64,000 bases of DNA from DATBLE01 sp963837265 (GCA_963837265.1 CAWIMQ010000011.1:1-64000); one strand, 5' to 3'. Shown: positions 19,438-28,155, counted from the stretch's first letter. Notes: generated from the letters alone by a model not told the origin. Made by a program: numbers and translations.

Positions 19438-19725
19438 CTAGCGCCGGTTCTCGAGGTACGAGCCCTCGACGACGAACGGCGCGTCCGCCTCGATGCGGGT
19501 GAAGACGCCGGCCGAGCCGAACGGATGGACGATCGCCAGGCACAGGCGGCCGCCGGGCTCGAGCACGCGCGCCGCCTCCCGGATCGCCGCGGCCGCGTCG
19601 TCGACGTCCTGCAGCGACATGAAGGCGACGACGAGATCGGCGACGTCGTCGGCGAACGGGAGGCGGGCCGCGTCGGCCAGGCGGACCTCGATCTCGGGAT
19701 CGGAGGCCCGCGCGTGCTCGACCAT
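19438..19725 (-). pseudogene. Class I SAM methyltransferase fragment
   Basis: The frame holds 95 codons that start abruptly at a point corresponding to the second strand of a class I methyltransferase ('MVEHARASDPEIEVRLADAA'). It continues through motif II/III-like 'LPFADDVADLVVAFMSLQDV' and 'EAARVLEPGGRLCLAIVHPF', then stops at '...YLENRR'. The SAM-binding Gly motif normally found about 30 residues earlier and the C-terminal third are both missing, and no continuation is seen in other frames nearby. It most likely is the remains of a gene truncated at both ends, though a short expressed protein cannot be excluded. Confidence 0.6.
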
Positions 19726-19787
19726 CGTCGGCTACAGGTCCTGCGGATCGGAGAGGAGCTCGCGCTCGAACCGGCGTGGCGGCTGCG

Positions 19788-21014
19788 TCACTGCGTGTTC
19801 GCGCCCCGGGCGACCCACCGCCCGAGCAGGTCGCGCTCCTGCTGCGTGATGCCGGTCGTGTTGGCGGGCGGCATCGTCGTCGAGTCGACGGCGAGCTCCC
19901 GGATCTGCGCCGCACGAGCCCGGATCTCGGCGGGCGTGTCGAAGGCGACGCCGAGCGGAGGCGCGGAGATCCCCGGGTGGGACGGGTGTTGCGAGTGGCA
20001 CGGCTGGCAGCGCGCGGCGACGACCTGGCGTACGCGGGAGAAGGGCACGGGCGCCGCTCCGGGCTGCGCCGGAGCGGCGCCCGGCGGCCGGAGCCACACC
20101 GCGATCGCGGCGATCGCGCAGGCGCAGCCGACCGGGATCCACCAGAGCGTCTCGCCGGCGTGACGGCGGTTGAAGTAGTGGCGGATCGCCGCGCCCACTG
20201 CCATCAGCGCGACGAGGACCGCCCAGGCGTGGTCGTGGGTGTACGTGAACGTGAAGTGACCGGCGAGCATCGAGAAGAGCACCGGCAGGGTCAGGTAGTT
20301 GTTGTGCACCGAGCGCTGCTTGCCGACGACGCCGGGCCGGGGATCCGGGTCGCGGCCGGCCTTCTTCGCCCGGACCAGCTCCCGGTGGCCGGGAATGATC
20401 ACGAGGAAGACGTTCGCGGCCATGATCGTCCCGAGCATCGACCCGACCTGGAGGTACGAGGCACGGGCCTGGTACAGGCACCCGACGCCGTACGCGGCCG
20501 CCGTGACCAGGCCGAGGATCGCGGCGGCGAGGAGGAGCGGCCGCCCGGCGAGCAGCCGGCAGACGAGGTCGTACACGAGCCAGCCTGCTGCGAGCAGGGC
20601 GATCGAGATCAGGATCGCCTGCCACGGCTCGAGGTCGGCGACCGACGGGTCGATCAGCCGCAGCCGCGCGTCGGCGTAGTAGAGGACGCAGAAGAGCGCG
20701 AAGCCCGAGAGCCACGTCCAGTATGCCTCCCACTTGTACCAATGCAGCGGGCGGGGAAGCTCGGGCGGGGCGACCAGGAACTTGTGGATCCGGTAGAAGC
20801 CGCCGCCGTGGATCTCCCACGACTCGCCGCCGACTCCCGCGTCGCGGTCCTCCTGCCGCTCCGGCTCGTGCAGGTGGTTGTCGAGCGCGACGAAGTAGAA
20901 CGAGGTGCCGATCCAGACGATCGCTGCCGTGACGTGGAACCAGCGGAAGACGAGGTCCAGCCAGTCGGTGGTGTAGTCGGCCAGGAGAGCGCGGCCGGCT
21001 AGGAGCGGCGCCAT
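19788..21014 (-). CDS. puuD: Urate hydroxylase PuuD (membrane-bound urate oxidase with cytochrome c domain)
   Basis: The protein has 408 residues. The N-terminal 'DLVFRWFHVTAAIVWIGTSF' (about 20-39) and 'GGGFYRIHKFLVAPPELP' (about 70-87) are characteristic of PuuD. About eight transmembrane helices follow, then a periplasmic cytochrome c domain with haem motif C336-QP-C339-H340 and probable axial Met381 ('STTMPPA'). The enzyme oxidises urate to 5-hydroxyisourate and passes electrons to the respiratory chain rather than to O2. The start ATG overlaps the OHCU decarboxylase gene by 16 nt. Confidence 0.93.
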   Translation of the reverse strand: MAPLLAGRALLADYTTDWLDLVFRWFHVTAAIVWIGTSFYFVALDNHLHEPERQEDRDAGVGGESWEIHGGGFYRIHKFLVAPPELPRPLHWYKWEAYWTWLSGFALFCVLYYADARLRLIDPSVADLEPWQAILISIALLAAGWLVYDLVCRLLAGRPLLLAAAILGLVTAAAYGVGCLYQARASYLQVGSMLGTIMAANVFLVIIPGHRELVRAKKAGRDPDPRPGVVGKQRSVHNNYLTLPVLFSMLAGHFTFTYTHDHAWAVLVALMAVGAAIRHYFNRRHAGETLWWIPVGCACAIAAIAVWLRPPGAAPAQPGAAPVPFSRVRQVVAARCQPCHSQHPSHPGISAPPLGVAFDTPAEIRARAAQIRELAVDSTTMPPANTTGITQQERDLLGRWVARGANTQ

Positions 21015-21439
21015 CGGTCCTCCGCGATCGCGACGAGCTCCTCGACCGCGGTCGCGAGCTCGTCTTCCCGGCTGCGCCGGAGGCGGTGCCGGAGCACCTC
21101 GAGGATCTCGGCCTTCGTTCGCCGGTCGACGAAGACGACGAACCGGAAGCCGAAGCGCCGCTCGTACTCGCGGTTCAGGCGGGCGAGCTCGGCGAGCACG
21201 TCCGGGTCGGCATCCGCTCCCTGCTCGGCGGCCGAGCGCGCGGACAGGCCGGCGCGCGCGCCGATCGGCGGGTGGGCGTTCAACGCCTCGAGCTTCTCGG
21301 CCTCGGTGAGCCCGGCCGCGACGCGGCGGGCCCGGCCGAGGGGGTCTTCGACCCCCGCGAGACGGCGCGCCAGGGTGGTCTCCCCCTCGAACAGCTCGCA
21401 GAGCTGCTCGAGGTCTAGCTGCCGCGGTAGATCGCGCAC
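20999..21439 (-). CDS. uraD: OHCU decarboxylase
   Basis: The protein has 146 residues. Diagnostic segments: 'LNAHPPIGARAGLSARSA' (about residues 63-80, with the catalytic His), 'EYERRFGFRFVVFVDRRTKA' (about 100-119) and 'EILEVLRHRLRRSREDEL'. The enzyme decarboxylates 2-oxo-4-hydroxy-4-carboxy-5-ureidoimidazoline stereospecifically to (S)-allantoin. The start is taken as GTG 21439 ('VRDLPRQLDLEQLCELF'), which overlaps the end of the HIU hydrolase gene by 25 nt; no ATG is available in frame. Confidence 0.9.
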   Translation of the reverse strand: MRDLPRQLDLEQLCELFEGETTLARRLAGVEDPLGRARRVAAGLTEAEKLEALNAHPPIGARAGLSARSAAEQGADADPDVLAELARLNREYERRFGFRFVVFVDRRTKAEILEVLRHRLRRSREDELATAVEELVAIAEDRWRRS

Positions 21440-21699
21440 GCGTAGGGCGAGAGCAGGAGCGGTACGTGATGGTCGCGGCCGGCCTCGACCTCGATCTCCG
21501 CCTCGACCCGCTTGAAGAAGGGCGAGCCCGGGTGGAAGACCAGCCGGTAGGTTCCCGGCTCGACCTCGGCGAGCTCGCGGATGCGCCCGTCGCCGTCGGT
21601 CTCCCGGTCGGCGACGAGCTCGTCGCCGCGGAAGAGCTGCACCCGAACGCCGCGGGCCGGCTGGCCGCGCCCGGTGTCGAGGACGTGCGTGGAGATCAC
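21415..21699 (-). CDS. uraH: 5-hydroxyisourate hydrolase (transthyretin-like)
   Basis: The protein has 94 residues. The N-terminal 'ISTHVLDTGRGQPARGVRV' (His5) and C-terminal 'YRGS' signature (91-94) are diagnostic of HIU hydrolases, as opposed to true transthyretin. It opens the ring of 5-hydroxyisourate made by PuuD to give OHCU, the substrate of the overlapping downstream gene. The length is about 15-20 residues below many homologues because there is no N-terminal extension. Upstream lies a 146-bp spacer with an inverted repeat. Confidence 0.93.
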   Translation of the reverse strand: MISTHVLDTGRGQPARGVRVQLFRGDELVADRETDGDGRIRELAEVEPGTYRLVFHPGSPFFKRVEAEIEVEAGRDHHVPLLLSPYACAIYRGS

Positions 21700-21767
21700 C
21701 TGCGCATCTTCGCGTGCCGGTCCGACGGACGCGAGCGCCCGGCCCCTGTGGACGATTCGTCACACAA

Positions 21768-21805
21768 ACGTTTCAACCCGGTGTCAGACGCTGGGTTGCA
21801 AACGT
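21768..21805. repeat. Imperfect inverted repeat within the urate operon
   Basis: Arms ACGTTTCAACCC (21768-21779) and GGGTTGCAAACGT (21793-21805) pair with one bulge around a 13-nt loop GGTGTCAGACGCT. CGTCACAC just before the left arm is shared with repeats at 34846 and 63837. It may be a terminator or operator between the deaminase and uraH. Confidence 0.5.
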
Positions 21806-21845
21806 CACATGTGGCGCGCGGCTGCGAGCGCTCGGCGAGGCGCCG

Positions 21846-23162
21846 TCAAGGGAGGCGGGCGGCCTGCTTCCGGTGCTCGCGGGCGATCTCGTCCTCGTCC
21901 GCGCGGACCAGGCGGCCGCCCGAGACGACCTCCGCACCGCCGACATAAAGACGGTCGACGCGGTGCGGCGCAGAGAGGACGAGCCCGCCGACGGGGTCGT
22001 GCGCGCCCCCGAGCTCGAGGCCGTCGGTCCGCCAGACCGCGAGGTCGGCCCGCTTCCCGGGGGCGAGCTGCCCGATGTCGTCGCGCCCGAGCACGGCCGC
22101 GCTGCCGCGGGTCCCGAGCCACAGCGCCTCGCGTGCCGTCATCGCCCCTGGCCCGCCCCGGCCGCGGGCGACCAGCAACGCCTGCTTGACCTCGAAGAAG
22201 AGGTCGCTGCGCTCGTTCGAGGCAGAGCCGTCGACGCCGAGCCCGACCGGCGCGCCCGCGTCGAGGAGGTCCCGCACCGGCGCCACCCCGGCGCCGAGCC
22301 GCAGGTTCGAGGTCGGACAGTGGGCCACGCCCACCCCGGCCCGACCGAACGTGGCGACGTCGTCCGCAGAGAGATGCACGCAGTGCGCGCACCACGCGTC
22401 GCCGGCAAGCCAGCCGACCTGCTCCAGGTACTCGACCGGGCGGCAGCCGTAGAGCTCGCGGCAGTACGCATCTTCCTCGACCGTCTCCGCCAGGTGGGTG
22501 TGCAGCCGAAGGCCGAGCCTCCGGGCGAGCGCGGCCGACTCGACCATCAGCTCCTTCGTCACCGAGAACGGCGAGCACGGCGCGACCGCTAGCTGCACCC
22601 ACTCGTCCTGAAGCCCGGCGAGGCGCTCGGTCTCGGCGAGCACGTCGTCGATCGACTCGACCAGCTCGTCCGGGGGCAGCCCGCCGTCCGACTCGCCGAG
22701 ATCCATCGACCCGCGCGAGGCGACGATCCGCACCCCCACCTCGCGCGCCGCCTGGACCTCCGCCTCGATCAACCCCTCGCGCCCTCGCGGAAACACGTAG
22801 TGGTGGTCGAAGACGGTCGTGCAACCCGAAAGCGCCAGCTCGGCAAGGCCGGTGCGCGCCGCCGCGTACTCCGCCTCGGCGTCGATCCGCGACCACACCG
22901 GGTAGAGCTCGTGCAGCCACTCGAAGAGGGTCGCCTCCTGTGCCCGGGCGCGCGTGAGCGTCTGGTACAGGTGGTGATGGGTGTTGACGAGCCCCGGCGT
23001 GACGACCGCGCCCGCCAGGTCGACCCGATCCGCGGCCGCCGGCGCACCCCCCGATCCGACCCCGGCGACGAGCCCGTCCTCCACGAGCACCCAGCCGTCG
23101 GGCAGCTCGGTGCCGGCGTCGTCCATCGTGCAGATCCAGCCGTTCTCGAGGAGCAGCGCCAC
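21846..23162 (-). CDS. Amidohydrolase: 8-oxoguanine / guanine-type deaminase
   Basis: The protein has 438 residues. Metal-binding HxH (His62, His64 in 'VNTHHHLYQT'), a later 'LRLHTHLAET' and Asp in 'GLGVDGSASNE' define the ATZ/TRZ-like amidohydrolase family. 'TLTRARAQEATLFEWLHELYPVW' region spacing and the short N-terminal composite domain resemble 8-oxoguanine deaminases and hydroxyatrazine-type hydrolases. In this cluster it most likely removes an amino group from a guanine-type base to give (8-oxo)xanthine. It is divergent from the BMP transporter, with 98 bp between the starts, and appears to head the uraH-uraD-puuD operon. Confidence 0.87.
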   Translation of the reverse strand: MALLLENGWICTMDDAGTELPDGWVLVEDGLVAGVGSGGAPAAADRVDLAGAVVTPGLVNTHHHLYQTLTRARAQEATLFEWLHELYPVWSRIDAEAEYAAARTGLAELALSGCTTVFDHHYVFPRGREGLIEAEVQAAREVGVRIVASRGSMDLGESDGGLPPDELVESIDDVLAETERLAGLQDEWVQLAVAPCSPFSVTKELMVESAALARRLGLRLHTHLAETVEEDAYCRELYGCRPVEYLEQVGWLAGDAWCAHCVHLSADDVATFGRAGVGVAHCPTSNLRLGAGVAPVRDLLDAGAPVGLGVDGSASNERSDLFFEVKQALLVARGRGGPGAMTAREALWLGTRGSAAVLGRDDIGQLAPGKRADLAVWRTDGLELGGAHDPVGGLVLSAPHRVDRLYVGGAEVVSGGRLVRADEDEIAREHRKQAARLP

Positions 23163-23260
23163 GAGTGTCCGACCTTATCGAGATCGAGGCTGTCCGTTCT
23201 TTGACCACTCTCGTATAGTCGCTGGGTGGGCAGCCTCAACTGCACTGGGAGGAGCAGAAG

Positions 23261-24385
23261 ATGAAGAGGAAGAGGGTCGTCCTGGGCACGCTCGTGGCGT
23301 GCCTGGCACTCGGGGCAGCTGCGCTCGCCGGACTCGCAGTCGCGAGCTCCGGGGGCAAGAATGCCTCCCCGTTCAAGGTTGCGTGGATCTACGTCGGGCC
23401 GCACAACGACGGCGGCTGGTCGCAGGCACACGAGGCCGGGCGTCTGTACGTCCAGAAGATGCTCGGCGACAAGGTCGAGACCACCTACAAGGAGAACATC
23501 GGCAACAACGCGATCCCGCAGACCGTGGCGAGCCTCGTCCGCGACGGCTACAAGCTCATCTTCGGGACGTCGTTCGGCTTCTTCGAGACCGGCGTCAACG
23601 GGACGCTCTACGCGAAGTACCCGCAGGTCCTCTTCGAGCAGGCCACCGGCCTGCAGGTGAAGAAGAACCAGTCCGAGTACTTCGGGGCCGCCGAGGACAC
23701 GATCTACCTGTCCGGCATGGCCGCCGGCGCCGCGACGAAGACCGGCGTGGTCGGGTACATCGTCCCCTTCGGCATTCCCGAGGTCGTCCGGCACGCGAAC
23801 GCGTTCGCTCTCGGCGTCCAGAAGATGCATCCCGGCGCGAAGGTGAAGCTGATCTGGACGAACAACTGGTACTCGCCGTCCAAGGAGAAGGCGGCGGCGC
23901 AGGCGCTCGTCGCCGCGGGCGCCGACGTGCTCGGCCAGAACGTGGACAGCCCGGCGGCCGGCGTCTTCGCCGAGTCGAAGGGCATTCCGTGGGTCGGCTA
24001 CGACTCGGACGCGAAGAAGTTCGCTCCGAAGCAGTGGCTGACGGCGTCGGTCTACGACTGGGGCCCGTACTACCTGAAGCGCGTCAAGGCGGCGATGAAC
24101 GGCACGTGGAAGCCCGGCTTCTACTACGGCACGATCAAGGACGGCTTCACGAAGCTGGCGCCGTACGGCCCGCGCGTGTCGGCGAAGACCAAGGCCGCGA
24201 TCGCCAAGGTGCAGAGGCAGATCGTCGCCGGCACGTTCAACGAGTTCCGGGGCCCGGTGTACGACCAGAAGGGCAAGCTGAAGGTACCGGCGGGCAAGAA
24301 GCCGACGATCAGCGACCTGTACTCGATGCAGTGGCTGGTCAAGGGCGTGATCGGGAGCATTCCGAAGGTTCCGGCGGGCGCGTAA
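23261..24385 (+). CDS. BMP family (PnrA/Med-like) substrate-binding protein
   Basis: The protein has 374 residues. A signal sequence (about 1-28, 'VLGTLVACLALGAAALAGLA') lacks a lipobox Cys. The BMP fold is shown by 'VAWIYVGPHNDGGWSQAHEA' (about 40-59), 'ENIGNNAIPQTVASLVRDGY' and 'ADVLGQNVDSPAAGVFAES'. Such proteins bind purine nucleosides or bases outside the cell and feed a RbsA-like ABC importer, here encoded by the next three genes. GGAGGAG lies 7-13 nt upstream of the ATG. A TATAGT box at 23214-23219 is a possible -10. A perfect hairpin follows the gene. Confidence 0.9.
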   Translation: MKRKRVVLGTLVACLALGAAALAGLAVASSGGKNASPFKVAWIYVGPHNDGGWSQAHEAGRLYVQKMLGDKVETTYKENIGNNAIPQTVASLVRDGYKLIFGTSFGFFETGVNGTLYAKYPQVLFEQATGLQVKKNQSEYFGAAEDTIYLSGMAAGAATKTGVVGYIVPFGIPEVVRHANAFALGVQKMHPGAKVKLIWTNNWYSPSKEKAAAQALVAAGADVLGQNVDSPAAGVFAESKGIPWVGYDSDAKKFAPKQWLTASVYDWGPYYLKRVKAAMNGTWKPGFYYGTIKDGFTKLAPYGPRVSAKTKAAIAKVQRQIVAGTFNEFRGPVYDQKGKLKVPAGKKPTISDLYSMQWLVKGVIGSIPKVPAGA

Positions 24386-24389
24386 GCGC

Positions 24390-26051
24390 ATGCGGGAGGA
24401 GACTCCCCGGTCTCAGCCTGTAGCGACGAGAGGCGCCGACACCGTCGGCGCCTCTCCCGCTGTGGGCATGTACCGGATCACGAAGCGCTTTCCGGGCGTG
24501 CTCGCGAACGACGCCGTCGACTTCGACGCCGCCTCCGGGGAGGTGCACGCGCTCCTCGGCGAGAACGGCGCCGGCAAGAGCACGCTCTCGAACATCCTCA
24601 CCGGCCTGTACCGCCCGGACGAGGGGGAGATCACGCTCTACGGCGAGCCGGTGAGCTTCCAGTCGCCGCGGGACGCCCTCGACGCGGGCATCGGGATGGT
24701 TCACCAGCACTTCCTGCTCGTCCAGCCCTTCACGGTCGCGGAGAACGTCATCCTCGGCGACAACCGCGGCGAGGGACGCTCCCTCGTGCTCCGGGCGCGC
24801 TCGATCGAGCGCCACGTGGGGGAGCTGGGCCGGCGCTACGGGATGGCGGTCGACCCGCGGGCGAGGATCTGGCAGCTCTCGGTCGGCGAGCAGCAGCGCG
24901 TCGAGATCCTGAAGGCGCTGCACCGCGAGGCACGGATCCTGATCATGGACGAGCCGACCGCCGTGCTCACGCCGCAGGAGGCGGGCGCCCTCTTCGAGAC
25001 CCTGCGGGCGATGGCCGCGGACGGCCGCACGGTGATCTTCATCTCGCACAAGCTGCACGAGGTGAAGGCGGTCGCCGACCGGGTGACCGTGCTGCGTGGC
25101 GGGCGGAAGGTCGCCACGGTGACGGCGGCCGACGCGTCGCCGCGGGAGCTGGCCGCGATGATGGTCGGCCGGGACGTGGAGCTCGCGCACCGGCAGGAGC
25201 GACGTGGCCCGAGGCGGGAGCAGACCGTCCTCGAGGTGGACGACCTGTGGGTGCAAGGCGACCGCGGCGAGGCGGCCGTCCGCGGCGTCTCGCTCTCCGT
25301 TCGCGCGGGCGAGATCCTCGGCGTCGCCGGTGTCGCCGGCAACGGGCAGCGGGAGCTGGCCGAGGGCATCACCGGTATGCGCCCCGCGACCCGCGGCGCG
25401 GTGACGGTCGAGGGACGGCGGCTCCGGCTCGGCGACTCGCGCGCGGCGATCACCGCGGGTATCGCGCACGTCCCCGAGGACCGGCTGGGCACGGGCGTGG
25501 CACCGAGCCTGACGATCGCGAGCAACTCGGTGCTCAAGTCGTACCGTGGCCCGGAGGTGTCGCACGGGCCGATCCTCCTGCACGGGGCGATCCGCGAGCG
25601 CGCCGTCTCCCTGATCCGCCGCTACGCGGTCGCCACGCCCGGCCCCGATCTCCCGGCCCGCGACCTTTCCGGCGGCAACCTGCAGAAGCTGATCCTCGGG
25701 CGCGAGTTGAGCTCGCTCGAGCTGCCTTCGACGGCTCGAGCTTCCTCGCATCGACGCCGGAGACGACCTGGGCCCGCCTCGACTCTCGACGGCGGTCCCC
25801 GCGTGCTGATCGCGGCGTCCCCGACCCGCGGCCTCGACGTCGGCGCGATCGAGGCTGTCCACGCCTACCTGCGCCAGGCGGCGGAGGAGGGCGTCGCGAT
25901 CCTCCTGATCAGCGAGGACCTGGACGAGATCCTCGCGCTCGCCGACCGGATCGCGGTGATCTACGAAGGGCAGGTCATGGGCGAGGCGGACGCCGAGGGG
26001 GCGTCGGTGGAGGAGATCGGCCTGCTGATGGCGGGCGGTGATCGCCCGTGA
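24390..26051 (+). CDS. Nucleoside/base ABC importer ATPase (two ABC domains) with a 27-residue insertion
   Basis: The protein has 553 residues from ATG 24390. The first ABC domain has Walker A 'GENGAGKST' (58-66), signature 'LSVGEQQRVEILKAL' and 'LIMDEPTAVLTPQE'. The second has the usual degenerate P-loop 'GVAGNGQRELAEGI', signature 'LSGGNLQKLILGREL' and 'PTRGLDVGAIEAVH'. Between 'GRELS' and 'GPRVLIA', residues 442-468 (25713-25793) are an extra Arg/Ser-rich block absent from the family. Start: codons 14-23 would lie in the hairpin at 24428-24456, so ATG 24468 ('MYRITKRFPGV'), which matches the family N-terminus, is a serious alternative. Confidence 0.88.
   Translation: MREETPRSQPVATRGADTVGASPAVGMYRITKRFPGVLANDAVDFDAASGEVHALLGENGAGKSTLSNILTGLYRPDEGEITLYGEPVSFQSPRDALDAGIGMVHQHFLLVQPFTVAENVILGDNRGEGRSLVLRARSIERHVGELGRRYGMAVDPRARIWQLSVGEQQRVEILKALHREARILIMDEPTAVLTPQEAGALFETLRAMAADGRTVIFISHKLHEVKAVADRVTVLRGGRKVATVTAADASPRELAAMMVGRDVELAHRQERRGPRREQTVLEVDDLWVQGDRGEAAVRGVSLSVRAGEILGVAGVAGNGQRELAEGITGMRPATRGAVTVEGRRLRLGDSRAAITAGIAHVPEDRLGTGVAPSLTIASNSVLKSYRGPEVSHGPILLHGAIRERAVSLIRRYAVATPGPDLPARDLSGGNLQKLILGRELSSLELPSTARASSHRRRRRPGPASTLDGGPRVLIAASPTRGLDVGAIEAVHAYLRQAAEEGVAILLISEDLDEILALADRIAVIYEGQVMGEADAEGASVEEIGLLMAGGDRP
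24428..24456 (+). terminator. Perfect 13-bp hairpin after the BMP binding-protein gene
   Basis: Arms GAGAGGCGCCGAC / GTCGGCGCCTCTC with loop ACC lie 43 nt after the stop at 24385. There is no T-tract. It probably reduces read-through from the binding protein into the ATPase and permeases. Confidence 0.6.
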
Positions 26052-27190
26052 CGATCAGGGTCGAGCGGCGGCTCACCCAGCCGCGCTGGCTGTCGCTGGC
26101 GGTCCCGCTCGGGTCCGTGGCCGTCTCGTTCCTCGTCATCGCCGCCGTGCTCGCCGCCACCGGCCACGCTCCGGTCCACACGTACCGCCGCCTGGTCGAC
26201 GCCGCGTTCATCGGCAGCTCCGCGTGGTCGGCGACGCTGATCTCGGCGACCCCGCTCCTCTTCACCGGGCTCGCCGCGGCGGTCGCCTTCCGGATGAAGC
26301 TCTGGAACATCGGCGCGGAGGGTCAGCTCTACCTCGGCGCGCTCACGGCGTCCGGGATCGCGATCTGGCTTGGGCCCGGGCGGCCGACCGCTGTGACGAT
26401 CCTCGCGATGTGCGTCTGCGGCTACGCGGGCGGCGCGCTCTGGGCGCTGATCCCCGGGGTGCTCCGGGCATTCGCCCGGACGAACGAGATCCTCACCTCG
26501 CTGATGCTCAACTACGTGGCCGGGCTGCTCCTCACCTACCTGATCTTCGACAGCGCCTCGCCGTGGCGTGACGTGTCGACTCTCCAGGCGCGGTCGTTCC
26601 CCCAGGCGATCGCGCTGGAGCCGAGCCAGTTCTGGTCGGCGATCGTCGCGTCGGGCGTCGTCGTCCCGCTCGGCTTCCTGATCGCCCTCGGCGTCGGGGT
26701 CGCGCTGTACGTGCTCTTCCGCTCGACGCGATTCGGGTTCGAGATGGACGTGATCGGCGACTCGCCCCGGGCGGCGCGGTACGCCGGCATGCACACGCGG
26801 AGGAAGATCCTGGCGGTGATGGGGATCTCCGGCGGCGTCGCCGGTCTCGGGGGGGCGAGCCAGATCGGCGACTTCGCGCACGTGCTCGACACGAGCCCGC
26901 AGGGCCTCCAGGGGTCGAGCTTCGGCTACACCGGCATCGTCGTCGCCGCGCTCGGCCGCTACAACCCGTTCGCGGTCTGCCTCGTCGGCGTGCTCCTCGG
27001 CGGGCTCCAGAACGCCGGCCTCTACCTCCAGGGCGTCGACTTCCCGTCCGGGCTCGTCGGCGTGATGCAGGGGATCATCCTGTTCTGCGCCCTCGGCGGC
27101 GAGCTCCTGATCCGCTACCGGGTGCGGATCGGCCGGCGCGCGTCGACGGGTGCAGCCGAAGCGGCTCCCGCGCCCGAGGCGACCACATGA
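26048..27190 (+). CDS. Nucleoside/base ABC importer permease 1
   Basis: The protein has 380 residues with about nine to ten hydrophobic helices. It belongs to the branched-chain/BMP permease superfamily: 'LFTGLAAAVAFRMKLWNIGA' (about 75-94), 'GALWALIPGVLRAFARTNEI' and the EAA-like 'GDSPRAARYAGMHTRRKILA' (about 238-257) are conserved. It starts GTG 26048, overlapping the ATPase stop (GTGA), and ends with an ATGA overlap into the second permease. Confidence 0.9.
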   Translation: MTIRVERRLTQPRWLSLAVPLGSVAVSFLVIAAVLAATGHAPVHTYRRLVDAAFIGSSAWSATLISATPLLFTGLAAAVAFRMKLWNIGAEGQLYLGALTASGIAIWLGPGRPTAVTILAMCVCGYAGGALWALIPGVLRAFARTNEILTSLMLNYVAGLLLTYLIFDSASPWRDVSTLQARSFPQAIALEPSQFWSAIVASGVVVPLGFLIALGVGVALYVLFRSTRFGFEMDVIGDSPRAARYAGMHTRRKILAVMGISGGVAGLGGASQIGDFAHVLDTSPQGLQGSSFGYTGIVVAALGRYNPFAVCLVGVLLGGLQNAGLYLQGVDFPSGLVGVMQGIILFCALGGELLIRYRVRIGRRASTGAAEAAPAPEATT

Positions 27191-28155
27191 GCGTCAACGA
27201 CTCCCTGATCGTCGCGGTGCTCGCGCAGGCGGTCGTGTACGGGACTCCGGTCCTGTACGCGGCTCTCGGAGAGCTCCTCGCCGAGCGGTCCGGGGTGCTC
27301 AACCTGGGGGTCGAGGGAATGATGCTCGTCGGCGCGGTGATGGGGTTCTGGGCGGTGCAGCGGGCTCCCGGGCCGCCCGGGCTCGTCCTCGTCCTCGCGG
27401 TTGCCACCGCCGCCTTCGCGGGGCTCGTGATGTCGCTCGTCCACGCGTTCCTCGTGATCACCCTGCGGGCGAGCCAGATCGTCTCGGGGCTCGCGCTGAC
27501 CATCTTCGGCGGGGTCGTCGGGCTGTCGTCGTATCTCGGCAACGATCTCGGGCTGGCGGACGCGCCGGCAAGGCACCAGCTCCGCGAGCTCGACGTCTTC
27601 GGCCTGAAGGACGTGCCCGTGCTGGGGCCGATCGTCTTCGACCAGTCGGCGGTCGTGTACGTGTCGTGGGGGTTGACGATCGCGGTGTCGTTCTACCTGG
27701 CGCGGACGCGCCTCGGCCTGAACGTCCGCGCCGTCGGCGAGTCGCCCGCCGCGGCGGACGCCATGGGGATCAACGTCACCGCCTACCGCTATGCGCACAC
27801 CCTGGCCGGCGGGGCACTGGCGGGAATCGGCGGCGCGTGCTTCAGCCTGGCGATCACCCCGGGCTGGACGCAGGGCGTCACCGGCGGGGCCGGCTGGATC
27901 GCGATCGCGCTCGTCATCTTCGCATTCTGGCGGCCCGAGCTGTGCATCGTCGGCGCCTATCTCTTCGGCGGCCTGTCCGGCGGGCTGCCGTCCGCGCTCC
28001 AGGCGCACTCGTACAACGTCACCCCGGAGGTCCTGAACGCGTTGCCGTACCTGACGACCGTGCTCGTGCTCGTCCTGATCTCGTCGGGATGGGGCAAGAG
28101 GCGTCTGGGCGCGCCCGCCGCCCTGGGCGTACCGTATGTCCGCGAGGAACGCTGA
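27187..28155 (+). CDS. Nucleoside/base ABC importer permease 2
   Basis: The protein has 322 residues and is the shorter partner of the pair, with about eight helices. Motifs 'ALGELLAERSGVLNLGVEGM' (about 23-42) and 'AVGESPAAADAMGINVTAYR' (about 181-200, the ATPase-contact loop) are typical of BmpC/D-type permeases. ATG 27187 overlaps the preceding stop. Its TGA overlaps the ATG of the xanthine dehydrogenase FAD subunit (TGATG), which ties purine uptake to purine oxidation in one transcript. Confidence 0.9.
   Translation: MSVNDSLIVAVLAQAVVYGTPVLYAALGELLAERSGVLNLGVEGMMLVGAVMGFWAVQRAPGPPGLVLVLAVATAAFAGLVMSLVHAFLVITLRASQIVSGLALTIFGGVVGLSSYLGNDLGLADAPARHQLRELDVFGLKDVPVLGPIVFDQSAVVYVSWGLTIAVSFYLARTRLGLNVRAVGESPAAADAMGINVTAYRYAHTLAGGALAGIGGACFSLAITPGWTQGVTGGAGWIAIALVIFAFWRPELCIVGAYLFGGLSGGLPSALQAHSYNVTPEVLNALPYLTTVLVLVLISSGWGKRRLGAPAALGVPYVREER

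Noticed and set aside
19732..20820. A 362-codon frame within the puuD locus
   Set aside because: It is an alternate frame of puuD on the same strand, Arg/Pro-rich, with no membrane helices or haem motif.
23163..23260. Purine riboswitch or operator between the divergent deaminase and transporter genes
   Set aside because: 98 bp is too short for the known purine riboswitch plus leader, no conserved stem pattern is visible, and no convincing palindrome was found.
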